This document shows, in pieces, positions 21,331 to 34,821 of a stretch of DNA of 64,000 nt. The translations under genes and the position numbers were made by a program. Numbering within the stretch: position 1 is the first letter of the stretch; the number at the start of each line of letters is the position of its first letter. The DNA comes from Stomorhina lunata (taxonomy: Eukaryota; Arthropoda; Insecta; Diptera; Rhiniidae): positions 42,431,080 through 42,495,079 of the forward strand of contig OW121741.1 in NCBI GenBank assembly GCA_933228675.1, given 5' to 3'. The notes under the pieces are model-generated. The model was not told where the DNA came from and ran no database searches. It saw only the letters and a program-made list of their open reading frames with translations.

Positions 21331-22930
21331 CACAAAATAACTGTTATTTCTAACCAAAAATGTAAAAATCAAAAAAATAAAAGGCTTACGGTAAAATTAA
21401 AATTTAGGTTAAACGAATCAAAACTGTGTTATTGAATTTCAGAACAGATAAATTTTAATACTTGCTTTTTTGATTTAAAAATTCAAAAATACCCATTATT
21501 TTCACTCCCTGGAAATAACCAAAGAATGAAATAAAAAAAATGGTGTAAATGCGCGATATGTACAAAAGGGTGATTAAAATGCACTATTCAAGAAGTCACA
21601 AAAATGGCGCCAATAAAGTTTATTCCCAAATATGTTCAATGAACAAACACTATGGAAAAATTTTTCATTTTAAATTATTTCTGTAAAAAATAATTTAAAA
21701 TTTGTTCTATAGAAAAATGTTCAATAAAAGTTTGTGTTATAGATACATTTTTAATGAACAGTTTTTTAATATTCGGCTATATCTGTGATACATTTTTGAC
21801 AATTCCGATTTTTTTGCCGATTTCTAAAAATTTACTGCCGACAATGGCGATTTTTTGGGAAAAATATGCCGATTTTTAACGGAAAAATGTTGTCAGCCCT
21901 GGTATAGGTATAGATGAGGACATACGAAAACTATTTTTAAAAATCTCGAAACACGTGCAAAATTTTGAGATATTCGCAAAAAGCTGTTTTCGGGTAGCTC
22001 GTAGTACTTCTGTACCTCAAACTCCCGAGGGATTTAAACAGTTTTTACCAGATTTTACAAGGAGCATACATACCGCTTTTATTCTATGGAATTTAACAAA
22101 AGTTTTGTTTTCTTTATTTTTTCGTAATCTTTAAAATTCAAAAGCAATTATTTCAACTTTTTTCTATAAAACCTATTTTGTTTTACACAGTCTTTTAAAG
22201 CTATTTCTATTCTAATTTTGATCAAAGAAAAAAACGACACTTCGGTATGTGATTTCTTTTTCAAATTGATCGATTTCAGATATATTTTTGAGACAATTTT
22301 AGGTTATTTCCCCAAAAAAAAGCATTTGGGCTTCAAATTGATCGATTTCAGATATATTTTTGAGACAATTTTAGGTTATTTCCCCAAAAAAAAGCATTTG
22401 GGCTTTAATCCTTTTGATTGATATCTTTCATTTCGTTTGATTTTTTTTGTGGAAATGGGGAAAAAATTACCTCAAAATATACCTGAAATCGATCAATTTG
22501 AAAACGATCGATTTTCATTACATACCGGATTAGTTATTAATATCGGTTTACATTTACAAAAGTTATTTAACTTTTTCCAAAGTTGAAATTTTTCGATTGC
22601 ATACAAAATACTTTTTATAATGAATGTTTAAAAAATGTTTCCATGCCGTAGTACTATGTTAGTATGTAGCACATGGCCTAGTCGGTTTATGAAAAGCTTA
22701 ATAACTTTTAGATTTTTGGTTTGACTCAAAAAAAATAAAACCTCGTTTTATTATCAACTAAATTCACTTGTTACACTTATATACACTTTTATGAGCTTTT
22801 ATATAAGAGTAAGCAATAAAAAGCTACTAAAGTCAAACAAATATTAATTTTTTGATATTCTTACAAAAAAAGCTTTTGATTTCAAATGTATTAAAAATGA
22901 TATGCTATTTTAAAGCGCAATCTGTTTTCT
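21331..22930. other. Unassigned AT-rich region with a local duplication
   Basis: A 72-bp unit is tandemly duplicated at 22261-22332 and 22333-22404 (tcaaattgatcgatttcag start). A reversed, partial copy follows at about 22450-22506. Otherwise AT-rich without a credible gene. Confidence 0.5.
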
Positions 22931-25900
22931 TTTCGTAAAATCTTTATCAAAATTTGTCTTTAGTAAAATTTTCATCAAAATTTGTCTTAAGTAAAATTTC
23001 GATCAAAATTTGTCTTTAGTAAAATTTTTAACAAAATTTGTCTTTAGTAAAATTTTAATCAAAATTTGTCTTTAGTAAAATTTTGAACAAAATTTGTCTT
23101 TAGTAAAATTTTTAACAAAATTTGTCTTTAGTAAAATTTTAATCAAAATTTGTCTTTAGTAAAATTTTGATTACATTTTTGTCTTTAGTAAAATTTTTAT
23201 CAAATTTTTGTATTTAGTAAAATTTTTATCAAATTTTTGTATTTAGTAAAATTTTGATCAAATTCTGGTCTTTAGTAACATTTTGATCAAATTTTTGTCT
23301 TTAGTAAAATTTTGATCAAATTTTTGTCTTTAATTAAATTTTGATCAAATTTTTTGTCTTTAGTAAAATTTTGATTAAATTTTTTCTTTAATAAAATTTT
23401 GATCAAATTTTTGTTTTTATAAAATTTGGATCAAATTTTTGTCTTTAGTAAAATTTTGATTAAATTTTTGTTTTTAGTAAAATTTTGATCAAATTTTTGT
23501 CTTTAGTAAAATTTTTATCAAATTATCGTCTTTAGTAAAATTTTGATCAAAATTTGTTTTTAGTAAAATTTTGTTTAAAATTTGTCTTTAGTAAAATTTT
23601 TATCAAACTTTGTCTTTAGTAACATTTTTATCAAACTTTGTCTTTAGTAAAATTTTGATCAAAATTTGTCTTTAGTAAAATTTTGATCAAAATTTGTCTT
23701 TAGTAAAATTTTGATCAAAATTTTGTATTTAGTAAAATTTTGATCAAATTTTTGTCTTTAGTAAAATTTTGATTAAATTTTTGTCTTTAGTAAAATTTTT
23801 ATAAAATTTTTGTCTTTAGTAAAATTTTGATCAAATTTTTGTCTTTTGTAAAATTTTTATCAAAATTTCGTCTTTAGTAAAATTTTGATCAAAATTTGTT
23901 TTAGTAAAATTTTGTTTAAAATTTGTCTTTAGTAAAATTTTTATCAAAATTTGTCTTTGTTAAAATTTTGATCAAAATTTGTCTTTAGTAAAATTTTGAT
24001 CAAAATTTGTCTTTATTAAAATTTTGATCAAATTTTTGTCTTTAGTAAAATTTTGATCAAAATTTGTCTTTAGTAAAATTTTGATCAAAATTTGTCTTTA
24101 GTAATATTTTGATCAAAATTTGTCTTTAGCAAAATTTTGATCAAAATTTGTCTTTAGTAAAATTTTGATCAAAATTTGTCTTTAGTAAAATTTTGATCAA
24201 ATTTTTGGCTTTAGTAAAATTTTTATAAAATTTTTGTCTTTAGTAAAATTTTTATCAAATTTTTGTCTTTTGTAAAATTTTTATCAAAATTTCGTCTTTA
24301 GTAAAATTTTGATCAAAATTTGTTTTAGTAAAATTTTGTTTAAAATTTGTCTTTAGTATAATTTTTATCAAACTTTGTCTTTAGTAAAATTTTGATCAAA
24401 ATTTGTCTTTAGTAAAATTTTGATAAAAATTTGTCTTTAGTAAAATTTTGATCAAAATTTGTCTTTAGTAAAATTTTGATCAAAATTTGTCTTTAGTAAA
24501 ATTTTGATCAAAATTTGTCTTTAGTAAAATTTTGTTCAAAATTTGTCTTTAGTAAAATTTTGATCAAAATTTGTCTTTAGTAAAATTTTGATCAAAATTT
24601 GTCTTTAGTAAAATTTTGATCAAAATTTGTCTTTAGTAAAATTTTGATCAAAATTTGTCTTTAGTAAAATTTTGATCAAAATTTGTCTTTAGTAAAATTT
24701 TGATCAAAATTTGTCTTTAGTAAAATTTTGATCAAAATTTGTCTTTAGTAAAATTTTGATCAAAATTTGTCTTTAGTAAAATTTTTATCAAACTTTGTCT
24801 TTAGTAAAATTTTGATTAAAATTTGTCTTTAGTAAAATTTTGATCAAAATTTGTCTTTAATAAACTTTTGATCAAAATTTTGTTTTTAGTAAAATTTTGA
24901 TCAAATTTTTGTCTTTAGTAAAGTTTTGATTAAATTTTTGTCTTTAGTAAAATTGTTATAAAATTTTTGTCTTTAGTAAAATTTTGATCAAATTTTTGTC
25001 TTTTGTAAAATTTTTATCAAAATTTCGTCTTTAGTAAAATTTTGATCAAAATTTGTTTTAGTAAAATTTTGTTTAAAATTTTTCTTTAGTAAAATTTTTA
25101 TCAAACTTTGTCTTTAGTAAAATTTTGATCAAAATTTGTCTTTGTTAAAATTTTGATCAAAATTTGTCTTTAGTAAAATTTTGATCAAAATTTGTCTTTA
25201 GTAATATTTTGATCAAAATTTGTCTTTAGTAAAAATTTGATCAAAATTTGTCTTTAGTAAAATTTTGATCAAAATTTGTCTTTAGTAAAATTTTGATCAA
25301 AATTTGTCTTTAGTAAAATTTTGATCAAAATTTGTCTTTAGTAAAATTTTGATCAAATTTTTGGCTTTAGTAAAATTTTTATAAAATTTTTGTCTTTAGT
25401 AAAATTTTGATCAAATTTTTGTCTTTTGTAAAATTTTTATCAAAATTTCGTCTTTAGTAAAATTTTGATCAAAATTTGTTTTAGTAAAATTTTGTTTAAA
25501 ATTTGTCTTTAGTAAAATTTTTATCAAACTTTGTCTTTAGTAAAATTTTGATCAAAATTTGTCTTTAGTAAAATTTTGATCAAAATTCGTCTTTAGTAAA
25601 ATTTTGATCAAAATTTGTCTTTAGTAAAATTTTGATCAAATTTTTGTCTTTAGTAAAATTTTGATCAAAATTTGTCTTTAGTAAAATTTTTATCAAAATT
25701 TGTCTTTATTAAAATTTTGATCAAAATTTGTCTTTAGTAAAATTTTGATCAAAAATTGTCTTTAGTAAAATTTTGATCAAAATTTGTCTTTAGTAAAATT
25801 TTGATCAAAATTTGTCTTTAGTAAAATTTTGATCAAAATTTGTCTTTAGTAAAATTTTGATCAAAATTTGTCTTTAGTAAAATTTTTATCAAAATTTGTC

Positions 25901-26045
25901 TTTAGTAAAATTTTTATCAAAATTTGTCTTTAGTAAAATTTTTATCAAAATTTGTCTTTAGTAACATGTTGATAAAATTTTTGTTTTTAGTAAAATTGTG
26001 TTCAAATTTTTGTTTTTGGCAAAATTTTGAAATAGTCTTTTTGGC
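22931..26045. repeat. 28-bp AT-rich satellite, about 110 copies
   Basis: The unit is about 28 bp (TTTAGTAAAATTTTGATCAA then AATTTGTC). Its core TTTTGATCAAAA is a perfect 12-bp palindrome. Variant units with TTTTATCAAA, TTTCGTC or TTTTGTTTAAAA recur in a fixed order. The marker GTCTTTTGTAAAATTTT occurs at 23841, 24265, 24998 and 25421, spacings of 424, 733 and 423 bp, which indicates a higher-order repeat of about 15 units. The array edges fade into diverged units. Confidence 0.95.
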
Positions 26046-28129
26046 CAAAAATTATATACAAATTTTGAATCTTCAAACTTTGAAACGTCAGATTTTAAAA
26101 AGAACTCACATAAGAATGAATTCTTTCGAAGTTCTGATCATACAGAGACATGATGTTTATCATCTAAATTTTAGATTTTAAAATAACTAAAGTAAACTAA
26201 TTAAACCGCAGTTTTATATTTATTTAGGTAAACTGTGTTAAAAACTATGTTAGAGTAATAATAGCAATAATAATAGAAATAATTATCTACAACATGTAGA
26301 TCAACATAACTAATAAACTCTTATTTAACACAAACATCTTAATTAGTCCAAGCAAATAACAAATTTGAGTCACAAACCAAATAAACAAAATTAATTCAAA
26401 TATTAATTTTAAACCTGTTGAATTTTTTTCAGAATAATCGTGGAAATAATGGCAAACAAATTATAGATTTTATATCGATACTAGTTCTAAACATGAACGA
26501 GTTTAAAATAAAATAATGGATTAACTCTCGATCGCATGACTAATTGCGATAAATGTTTAGTTCCCCCAAAAAACGCCCCCCTATTTAATATGCAAATAAA
26601 ATTTATATCGATGTGTCTGTAATAAATGACATTTTTTCAACATTATTTTTTATTAAATGTTTACATACGATAAATTTATCAGATGTGTTTAAAAATTATA
26701 TATTAACATTTGAACAAAAAAATCTGTAAACTCAACAATTTTGTTGTTTGGGGTGTTAAAAGTGGAAAATTGATCCCTGATAATATTTTACCATAAAATA
26801 TTTTTATCAGTCGTCTATTGCTATTGCAATTCACAAAAGTACTTGTACTTTTTAAAGTCAAATACGAGTATGAGTGTTTACTTGAGATATTGATATATTG
26901 CAAATATGAATTTACCCATAAGAACGTCGATCGAGATAATAAAATCCTCTTAAAAAATAATTTTTACTATAGGAAATCATATTTAAAGAAATCCTTTTTA
27001 AGTCAAATATCTTAACAGAGAAACCATCAAGACAATGACGTCTTTAGCCCCTTGAGTTTAAAAATCTAGCTACGCCTTTATTAATCAGAATAACTTACAT
27101 ATCAAGTGTTGTTTCTTAGTAAAAATCATTGTCATTGCAAAAAATTGTCTCGAATTGTCTAGATAATGATTAGGTATAAACATATACTTAATAACTGATA
27201 ATGCCATATATTGTTTATTTATTTAGTGGAGAAATCAAAATAAATATTAACAAAACGCGCGAGAATAACATTTCAGAATCAATAAATCTGTCAAACTTAA
27301 CCCCTATTAAATACTAAAATGATTTAGCGATGGTAGCTTTCAAAAAATATAAGAAGCCTTTAATACGTAACTCCAGAAGCGATAGCTAAATCTTTATATA
27401 ATTAAGTGGACATGTAGGACCTTTAAGCAAAGATATCCTATTTGAATAGATTTTTCTGTAGGGGAATACCGAAATTTCTCTCAGAACAATATTCTGTAGT
27501 CCCTAGAGAAGGTTTATGCAAATGATGTCTCGTACAAAAACAATCTAGCAATAGCAGTTAAGACAAGTTTCCGAGTACATTCAGAGAAATAATTGTAAGT
27601 TAAAATAATTTTACGCAGTAGATTTTGGTTAAAAATTCCAATATATGGACAAAAATCAAATACTTTTAATTTTCGAAAAAAAAATTAAAAAGTGGCGAAA
27701 ACGAGCTTCCAATCTTGGCAGCCATTAAGTAGTATTAGAAGTGACAAAATTAAAATTTAGAGGGAATTGGATTTATCCCCTAAGTGTGGTGTCTAATTCG
27801 TAGAACAACGACTTGAGTCCAAATGTTAAAACGAATGCAGAAGAAGGCGAAATATGAAGAAAAACATGAATGCTTCGATTTTTAACGTTTTTTTTTTTAA
27901 GTTGCATGCCAATTACTCTTAGAAGCGCAAATTTGCGCAATTAAGATATTGTGTTTAGTATACAGAAGATTTTTCGAGTTCAAGATCTTATAACAGATTT
28001 TCCGAACTCCTAAGGGTACAAAAATTATTCGAGTTGAAAGTCGGTTTCAAAGGAATAAAAACTTTGATTTTTGCCCATATATATTTAGTTCTTTAATTCC
28101 TTGTGAAACATAGGGCCTCAATAAATGTT
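26046..28129. other. Unassigned AT-rich region
   Basis: About 2 kb with no gene, RNA or repeat that I can recognise. Short open frames (for example 26703-26903 on the minus strand and 26818-27015 on the plus) lack motifs and overlap each other. Confidence 0.35.
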
Positions 28130-29245
28130 TTCCATGTATGTTTATTATTAATCAAGACTTTCATCTGGTTCCACGATACTCCGAATTCTCGTAACTCGTT
28201 CTCAGTTTGCCGCCTCCACGTGTTTGCAGGTCTACCAGACCTCCTGGAACCTTGAGGATTATATTCGATGGCTTGACAATTTATATCAGTAGCTGGCTTT
28301 CTAAGTGTATGTCCTAGCCAACCATATTTCCGAGTACGAAAAGTAGTTTATAATGGTTCTTGATTGGTGCGCAACCATAAATCTTGATTTGAAATTGTAA
28401 CGGGCCAGGAAATTCTTAGAATGCGTCTGAGGCATCAATTGAGAAATGCTTGTAGTCCGCTTATTCCATGTCTCACAGCCATATAAGAGCACAGTTTTGA
28501 CATTTGTATTAAAAACTTTGAGTTTGGTGATAGTCGAGATATTTTGAGATCTCCAGAACTTATTGAGAATACCAATAGCTTGCTTTGCATAATCTATTTT
28601 GGATATCTTCTCTGCTGCCACCGCTTTTAGAGTTTATACTTCCTAGGTAGCAGAAAGCTCCAACACCGTCAATATATTTATTGCCCATCAAGATAAAATT
28701 TGGACATATTAAGTGAGTTTAGTCACAATGACTTAGTTTTATTTTTAAAGGTTTTATTTTTAACTGCATGCTAGAGAAACGGTGAGAAAAGAGACATATG
28801 TCATGAGCGTAGTCGATGTCATCTAATATATCATGAAGGTCCCACCATGTGGCCAGACATCGAATAGCAGTGGAGACAGCACATAGCCTTGGCGAACTCC
28901 TACCTTAACACTAATGGGTTTGCTCTGTGAACCTTCATGAAGAATTCAGCAGAATACATTGTTGTAAAGTTCCTTGACGAGTAGTATAATCTTTTCAGGG
29001 CCTTTACACCTTAGACTGCGAAGCTGGGATCGCGCTGTGTTCTAATGTGTCAAATGCGAGTTTGAAGTCTATAAATAGTAGACAGAGAGATCCCCCTCCA
29101 CTGCTCCACAATGACTCTTAAGCTTTTGATGTGATCAATACATGATTTGCTTGGTCCTGTGGTTCGACAATGGTCGCTATACGGGAATGGAAAAGATGTC
29201 TGAGCCACAACTGGATAGCAATATTTCAATCCGGTATTTTTTATG
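28130..29245 (-). pseudogene. Non-LTR retrotransposon reverse transcriptase remnant
   Basis: Read on the minus strand in several frames, the order is that of a LINE-type reverse transcriptase. A 'FDTLEHSAI' helix lies near 29030, then GVRQGYVLSPLLFD near 28880, the active-site box as DYAHDICLFSH (28811-28800), VGAFCYLGS near 28640, KVFNTNVKTVLLYGCETWNK near 28480, and the C-terminal GWLGHTLRKP and NPQGSRRSGRP near 28200-28310. The YADD-type box has lost its first Asp (YAHD), and there are many shifts and stops. The tail resembles RTE-like families, but I would not fix the clade. Confidence 0.75.
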
Positions 29246-30039
29246 TCGAAGGTATGAAACGTTGCAGAAAACTAGTTCCTGCTTAAAAAGTCACATTAAA
29301 GTAATTTTGCGATGATGAATAAATGGTTAATTTATTGCAATCAACCGTTTTTGACCTCTTTAAAGGAATGGCTTCAAATGCGAAGATTGATATATGGGTT
29401 CGCCAGTTTTTCTTTTTATTCTGTTATCCTTGACTTGTAGAGCATACGGCCTCAACCAGACTTTTGTATTGGACTTTATTGCGAGATGTTAGGCATATGT
29501 CACTCCATGAATAGTTTGCTGCTTGCAATTCCGCACCAATTGGGATGCAAATGGGATGCGGTTGTTATCTAGGTTTCCTGCTAACAGGTAATAACTGTAT
29601 TCAATTCCTACTCGCACCTCCTCGTGGTACATCCTGGAAACCTGAGCAACTTAGTTGAAGATGCGTTAAACAACCCGAGTGGAATTCTAGGCCAAGGCTA
29701 ACGTAAGAGGGAGTTATCTTGAAGCATTTCCGGCATATTTGGTACTTGATAAAGTTGCGGCTGCAAGCTGGCGTCTGTCTCGGATCGAGCAGATCGCTTT
29801 GCAAACGTGACTCTTGTCTTTGGACTCATCATCCATCGACTTAGCACTACGATGTTTTAAGCATGGAAAGAAACAACATTACTAAATACACTGCTCCAAG
29901 GGGTAATCATGCGAGAAATCCCCCTGCTACGGCAGCTGGCACAAGGATTTTGAAGGTGCCTAATCTATGCAAGAACAATCTGATGAATGAAAGTTATTCC
30001 ATCCGTAAGGCCCTATGCTGCACTGCGAGTCAAGGATAG
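29246..30039. other. Unassigned region beside retroelement remnants
   Basis: Less AT-rich than its surroundings, and 'attccgcaccaattg' at about 29527 recurs at about 30049. It may be old retrotransposon sequence, but no protein domain can be read. Confidence 0.3.
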
Positions 30040-30840
30040 CAGAAGAACAATTCCGCACCAATTGACCTTCTCCATGATTTAGCAGGTGCATCAAGGCGAC
30101 GGCCTCTTCCCTGTGGATTCCAACGAAGCGCTTGCCAATCAATGTTGGTATTTGGCATTTGAAGTGTGTGGCCTATCCACTGCCATTTCCATAGACATAC
30201 CTTTTTAAAAGATGGGATTTGGTTTATTGCGTTTAGTAGATCTTAATTTCTTATGCGATTCGGCCCCATATATTAAGGATTTGAAATAAGCAAGGTTTGA
30301 AGGCGTTTCCAAGTTTCACAGCCGTAATACAGGATGGACTTGACATTCAAGTTGTACATTCGTAATTTAGTTGTTGTTGATATTTCTAGCTCGGAGATTG
30401 CCGAATGCAGATTTTGACTTATTAATAAGCGATTTGGCGCCACCATTTGTAAAATGTTAGCTTCTTCTTGATGTTGACCTGAGCTTAGACTAAGAAAACA
30501 TACGTCATCAACATATTCCGAGTCCCCAAGTAGTTTAAAGGGTTTGCATTGGATATCGTGTCTACAACTCAAAATTTTAGCTTCTTCTTGATGTTGACCT
30601 GAGCTTTGGCTAAGAAGACATACGTCATCAACATATTCCAAGTCCCCATGTAGTTTAAAGGGTGTCCATTGGATGACGATAATAAAAAGTATAGGTTACA
30701 CTCTGATAGTAACTTCGAACGGATTTGACAATTTACCCTTGTGTAGGATTCGAAATTTAAAATCATTGCCTGAATTAAGTTTGGAATTTTAGTAGGCATG
30801 GACCGAATCGAAGAACATGGAATTGGACGACATCTAGCTA
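30040..30840 (-). pseudogene. Second non-LTR reverse transcriptase remnant
   Basis: On the minus strand the order is EYVDDVCFLS and then EYVDDVCLLS (the active-site YVDD box, present twice), TTTKLRMYNLNVKSILYYGC, WKWQWIGHTLQMP and NPQGRGRRL, ending with WRRSIGAELF near 30050. A 120-bp tandem duplication (units starting at 30458 and 30578) doubled the YVDD segment. The sequence is related to, but not the same as, the remnant at 28130-29245. Multiple stops make it non-functional. Confidence 0.72.
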
Positions 30841-31440
30841 CCTCGAATCATTGAGTCTATGCCAACAAATCGACGAAGTTGGAAGAACTTAAAACATAAT
30901 ATCTGAAACAAAGTTCGTCATTTGTTTACACTCTGACCTAAGGCAGAAGAAGTAGATTTTGTAATAAACGAGATAGTAGGTACATACAAAGTTACTTAAT
31001 CAAATATGTTCAGAAGAATTGCCGGACTATATAGACAAGAAAGCAATACTTAGTGCAGAATCCGCGGTTGGAATTTCTGACGGTATCAATTAGAAGGGTC
31101 GCTCTTTAAGGGCAATCGATATCTGCAATAGTTCGGAGTGCTCCTTTAAAAACATCAGACTTCCTCTGGTACTTTCCAAGCAGAAATTCTTAAAGCGGCA
31201 GACTCATTTTTAAACATTCAGGCGGTAGTAACAGCTTTACAAGGACACAGTCTCACATTAAAGCTAGTTTAAAAATGAAGTGTAGCTCCAACTATCGATC
31301 AGATATTTTAAACTTTAGGACTCAGATCATTGCAACATTGAAAGCAATAAAATAGCCATGACAATATAAAGCCCTGCGAGCCCTATGACTAAAATAAGAC
31401 ATGGAAAAGAATTCAATTACGCTTAATTCTAAGTTCTATT
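30841..31440. other. Unassigned region
   Basis: No recognisable gene, RNA or repeat between the retrotransposon remnant and Rep B copy 3. Confidence 0.35.
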
Positions 31441-32914
31441 CAGAAGTTTTACATTAGCCCTAGAAAGCGTCTAAAATTTCATCAAAATCGGTTCACATTT
31501 AGCCATAGCTCCCATACAAAAAACTTACGAAAAGAGCCTAAATTTCACCTAAAATACACTTAAATGCCAATAAATCTAAAAGTATAACAGATATAACCAC
31601 TAAATTTGACACAAGAAAGTCTTATGCCAATGCCAGCCAGTGTGCAAAATTTTGTCGCAATCGGTCACCATTTGACCTAGCTCCCATATGAAAAACTTAT
31701 GGAAACACAAAAATTCAAAAAGAAAAGGGGATTTATGTCCGTCTGTCCGTCAGATAAAATCGTGATAGCTCCTTAACTACAAGAGCTAGTAAAATTAAAT
31801 TCAGCACAAGGAAGTCTTATGTCAATGTCAGCCAGTGTGCAAAATTTTGTCACAATCGGTCACCATTTTACCATAGCTCCCATATGAAAAACTTATGGAA
31901 ACACAAAAATACATAAAGAAAAGGTTGTTTATGTCCGTCTGTCCGTCAGATAAAAGCTCGATAGCGCCTTAACGAAAAGAGCTAGAGAGACAAAATTTTA
32001 CAAAAGTATTTTGGATATCTTGAAAAAGATGTTTGTTGAAAATAAACAAAATCGGTTCAAATTTAGTTAGAGCTCCCATATAACCCCGCCCCGGGAAACA
32101 CATTAATGCTGATAAATTGAATACAATTGTAATAGCTGAGACGATTAAATTTAAAATAGGGAAGTTTTATGCAATTTTTGATCAGTTTATCAAATTTTAT
32201 AGGAATCAGTCCATATTTGACTTTAGCTTTCATATAAAAAACACTCACGGAAACCAAAAATTTTAGCAAAGGCCAGTTAAAAGCTATTAAATTAGAAACT
32301 ATGATAGCTATGGTCACTAAATTTTGCAAGAATAAGCTCTCTATATATACCAGCCAGTGTGTAAAATTTTGTTATAATCGGTCAACATTTGGCTATAATT
32401 CTTATATATATAACATCCCCTTTTTATATCTACAATCAAAAAGATTTGGAGGTACATTCATTATATTAAGATTGCACCTATGAAATTATATAGGCATCAA
32501 TCAATGTTCAGCCCAGACTTTATATATGATGAATGCATTGGCAACTCCTAACGAAATATATGGACCTGCCGTATTACTATTAACGTGTTTAGCCTAACTA
32601 CATATTTACGAAAAGTATTTAACAACTTATTAATGTAAAACTATACCCGGTTATGAGACCGAATTTTGATCAAAGTAAATACTGGGGAAACCACTAAAAT
32701 ATTTTTAATTGTTGAACTATAAAGCTACGGCAGCCGAATTTAGTCCAAAGGTTTTACCAACAATACCAATAAGCTTAGCGATTTTTTCAGTATTGGTCCA
32801 GATTTTGAATTAGCTGCACCCTTGTAGATATATGAGATATATTTCTAAATTTAACACAACTTGATGGTGGGTATATAAGATTCGGCACAGCCGAATATAA
32901 CACTCTTACTTGTT
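31441..32914 (+). repeat. Rep B copy 3, 5'-truncated
   Basis: This matches 3975-5300 of copy 1 almost throughout and ends with TTCGGCACAGCCGAATATAA and then CACTCTTACTTGTT. The first few hundred bp of the full repeat are missing. Short frames such as 32063-32329 (minus) are shared with copy 2 and are not genes. Confidence 0.82.
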
Positions 32915-33873
32915 TTAAATTTTCTTTTTCTTTACATACTCTTCTTATTCTCTATAGGGAGGGATCACAATGAACCTATTGTGTCTCTGAGTGGATGTGC
33001 CGAAAAGGCACTAACTTTCTAACCTAGCCTTCGAGATCAATTCGAAAATGTTTATTTTTTGAATCGCAAACAAATGTGTGGCAAGATTATGTTCAAACAA
33101 TGCTATGTTTTCGAATGTCGCCATCGAACCTTTTTCAAGGGAAACATTCAAAGATATATTAGATATCATGTCGGGCTGGTATGTAGTAAAATCTCCTACA
33201 ATAATGAGTACTAACAAGACATTATCTCTAGCTCATATATACAATTATTCTGCCAATAAAAGCACAATTCAAACAGATGTGAAATGGAAATGACGGTCAA
33301 GGTTGAGCAAAACGAATTAAATATACAAACCGGCTTTTTGTAATATATTTACTCATGATGCAGACGAAAAAACGCCAACTCAATTGACTAGACCCAGTCA
33401 GCAAAAGAAGTACAGACGGAGGAAAATGGAAAAATGAAAGAAAATTTTATTCTAGACAAAATACTTGAGTGACTTTGGCGTATAAATAATCGTATAAAAT
33501 ATAAGAAGTAAGTGTGTGCGTGAGTATCTGTGTGTTATTCAAAATAAAATGTTTGTATATAAAAATGAGAAAATATGATTTTGTCATGCAATAATAACAA
33601 AAAAAAATCTACATAACCACAAATTGTAAGTAAAAATATTGTGGTTTTTTATTACTTCTAAAGCTGAACGAGTATGAGGACGCAAGTAAAAAAATATTCA
33701 AAAATTTTATGTTTTCAGTTCTTAATGACTTCATCCGTTGCCCAAGAAATATGGGTGAGGAATTATAATTGAAATAAATAAAGAAAAAAACAATGCAACA
33801 GAAGTCGGAAACCTATAACCACTGGAATTTATTAAAACCTAAATACAAACACTTAGAGAAATTTATAGGTTAT
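32915..33873. other. Unassigned region
   Basis: No recognisable repeat. Two overlapping open frames on opposite strands (33011-33217 and 33078-33293) have no motifs. A small internal IR-like AT stretch lies near 33600. Confidence 0.35.
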
Positions 33874-34686
33874 TACCCAGTTAGCATTTTTGGAAAATTT
33901 TAATCAAATATGAGTCTTTTTTGACTTCACTGCACGATTAAAATGATCATTTACGATATTACTTAAGAGTCAAAAATGATCTTTTTGTGTGAAAAAATGG
34001 TACCCTTCATACGACTCTTCAAAACGAGTCTTTAATGTCTCGTTTTGCTGATTAGAATATGGCTCCACACATTTTGCTAGATTTGTAAAAAAAAATAAAG
34101 CCTTTTATTACTCAACACAGTATATCTATTTTTAGAACACGTCATATCTATTTTTAGAACACTGAAGTTGCGTTAATAATTACAGAAATTGATGTTGCCG
34201 AGACCGAGGATCGAACCTAGGCTGCTGAATATAATATGTTATGCTTAGTACTCGACGTGCTAACCAACTAAGCCACATCACCCATAATGAGATACGAGTC
34301 TTTTTGTGTCCTTTTTTATCACCTAAAAAATATTATTAAATTAAACTTAATTTAATTTAAATTTTACAAGATTTTTTGTGCTATTTTTAACTAGTCGCTT
34401 GCTAAGCGTCTATAAGTCTTTTTGTACACTTTTTTGATCACCAAATTGATTGCACACATTTGGCTTTCAAATAGTCGCTTTTAAGATATTTTCTGAATCT
34501 TTTTGTGAAAAATAATATAAAAAACATTCGTATTAGAATCGTTTCCACGATAAGCTTTTTGTAACTAGTCGTTTTCTAAGCATAATAAGGAGCATTTTTG
34601 GAATCTTTTTTTGATCATCTATAGAAATCAAAAAGACTCATTTTGCTGAGATTATCGTCAACAATCACCAAATTGCTAGCTGGGTA
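33874..34686. mobile_element. Short-TIR non-autonomous element (unclassified)
   Basis: It starts TACCCAGTTAGCA and ends with the near complement TTGCTAGCTGGGTA, a 13-bp inverted pair with one mismatch. The interior repeats short phrases such as 'gagtctttttg' and 'tagtcgctt', and holds a tRNA-like block at 34196-34285. No target duplication is clear, so superfamily and exact ends are open. Confidence 0.5.
34196..34285 (-). repeat. tRNA-like segment (SINE head or tRNA pseudogene)
   Basis: On the minus strand it reads GTGGCTTAGTTGGTTAGCAC (A-box-like), and about 45 nt later GGTTCGATCCTCGG (B-box-like). The spacing fits a tRNA with an enlarged arm. I cannot fold a complete cloverleaf with a convincing acceptor stem, so it is more likely a SINE head than a working tRNA gene. 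Confidence 0.55.
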
Positions 34687-34821
34687 TAAATTTGGTGCTT
34701 AAAAAATTTTAGAATCTGAGAACTTGTTCTGAACTATCTTCTATCTATATCTATAAAAAATGTCCGCGTCTGTTTGTCTGTTTGTATGTTGTTTGTTGGG
34801 AAGGATCTCCGAAACTGGCGG

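Noticed and set aside
22931..26045. Regularly spaced repeats that might suggest a CRISPR array
   Set aside because: Units are contiguous without unique spacers, and this is an insect-type genome.
28301..28621. 106-codon minus-strand frame as a host gene
   Set aside because: It reads as the LLYGCETW region of a dead reverse transcriptase.
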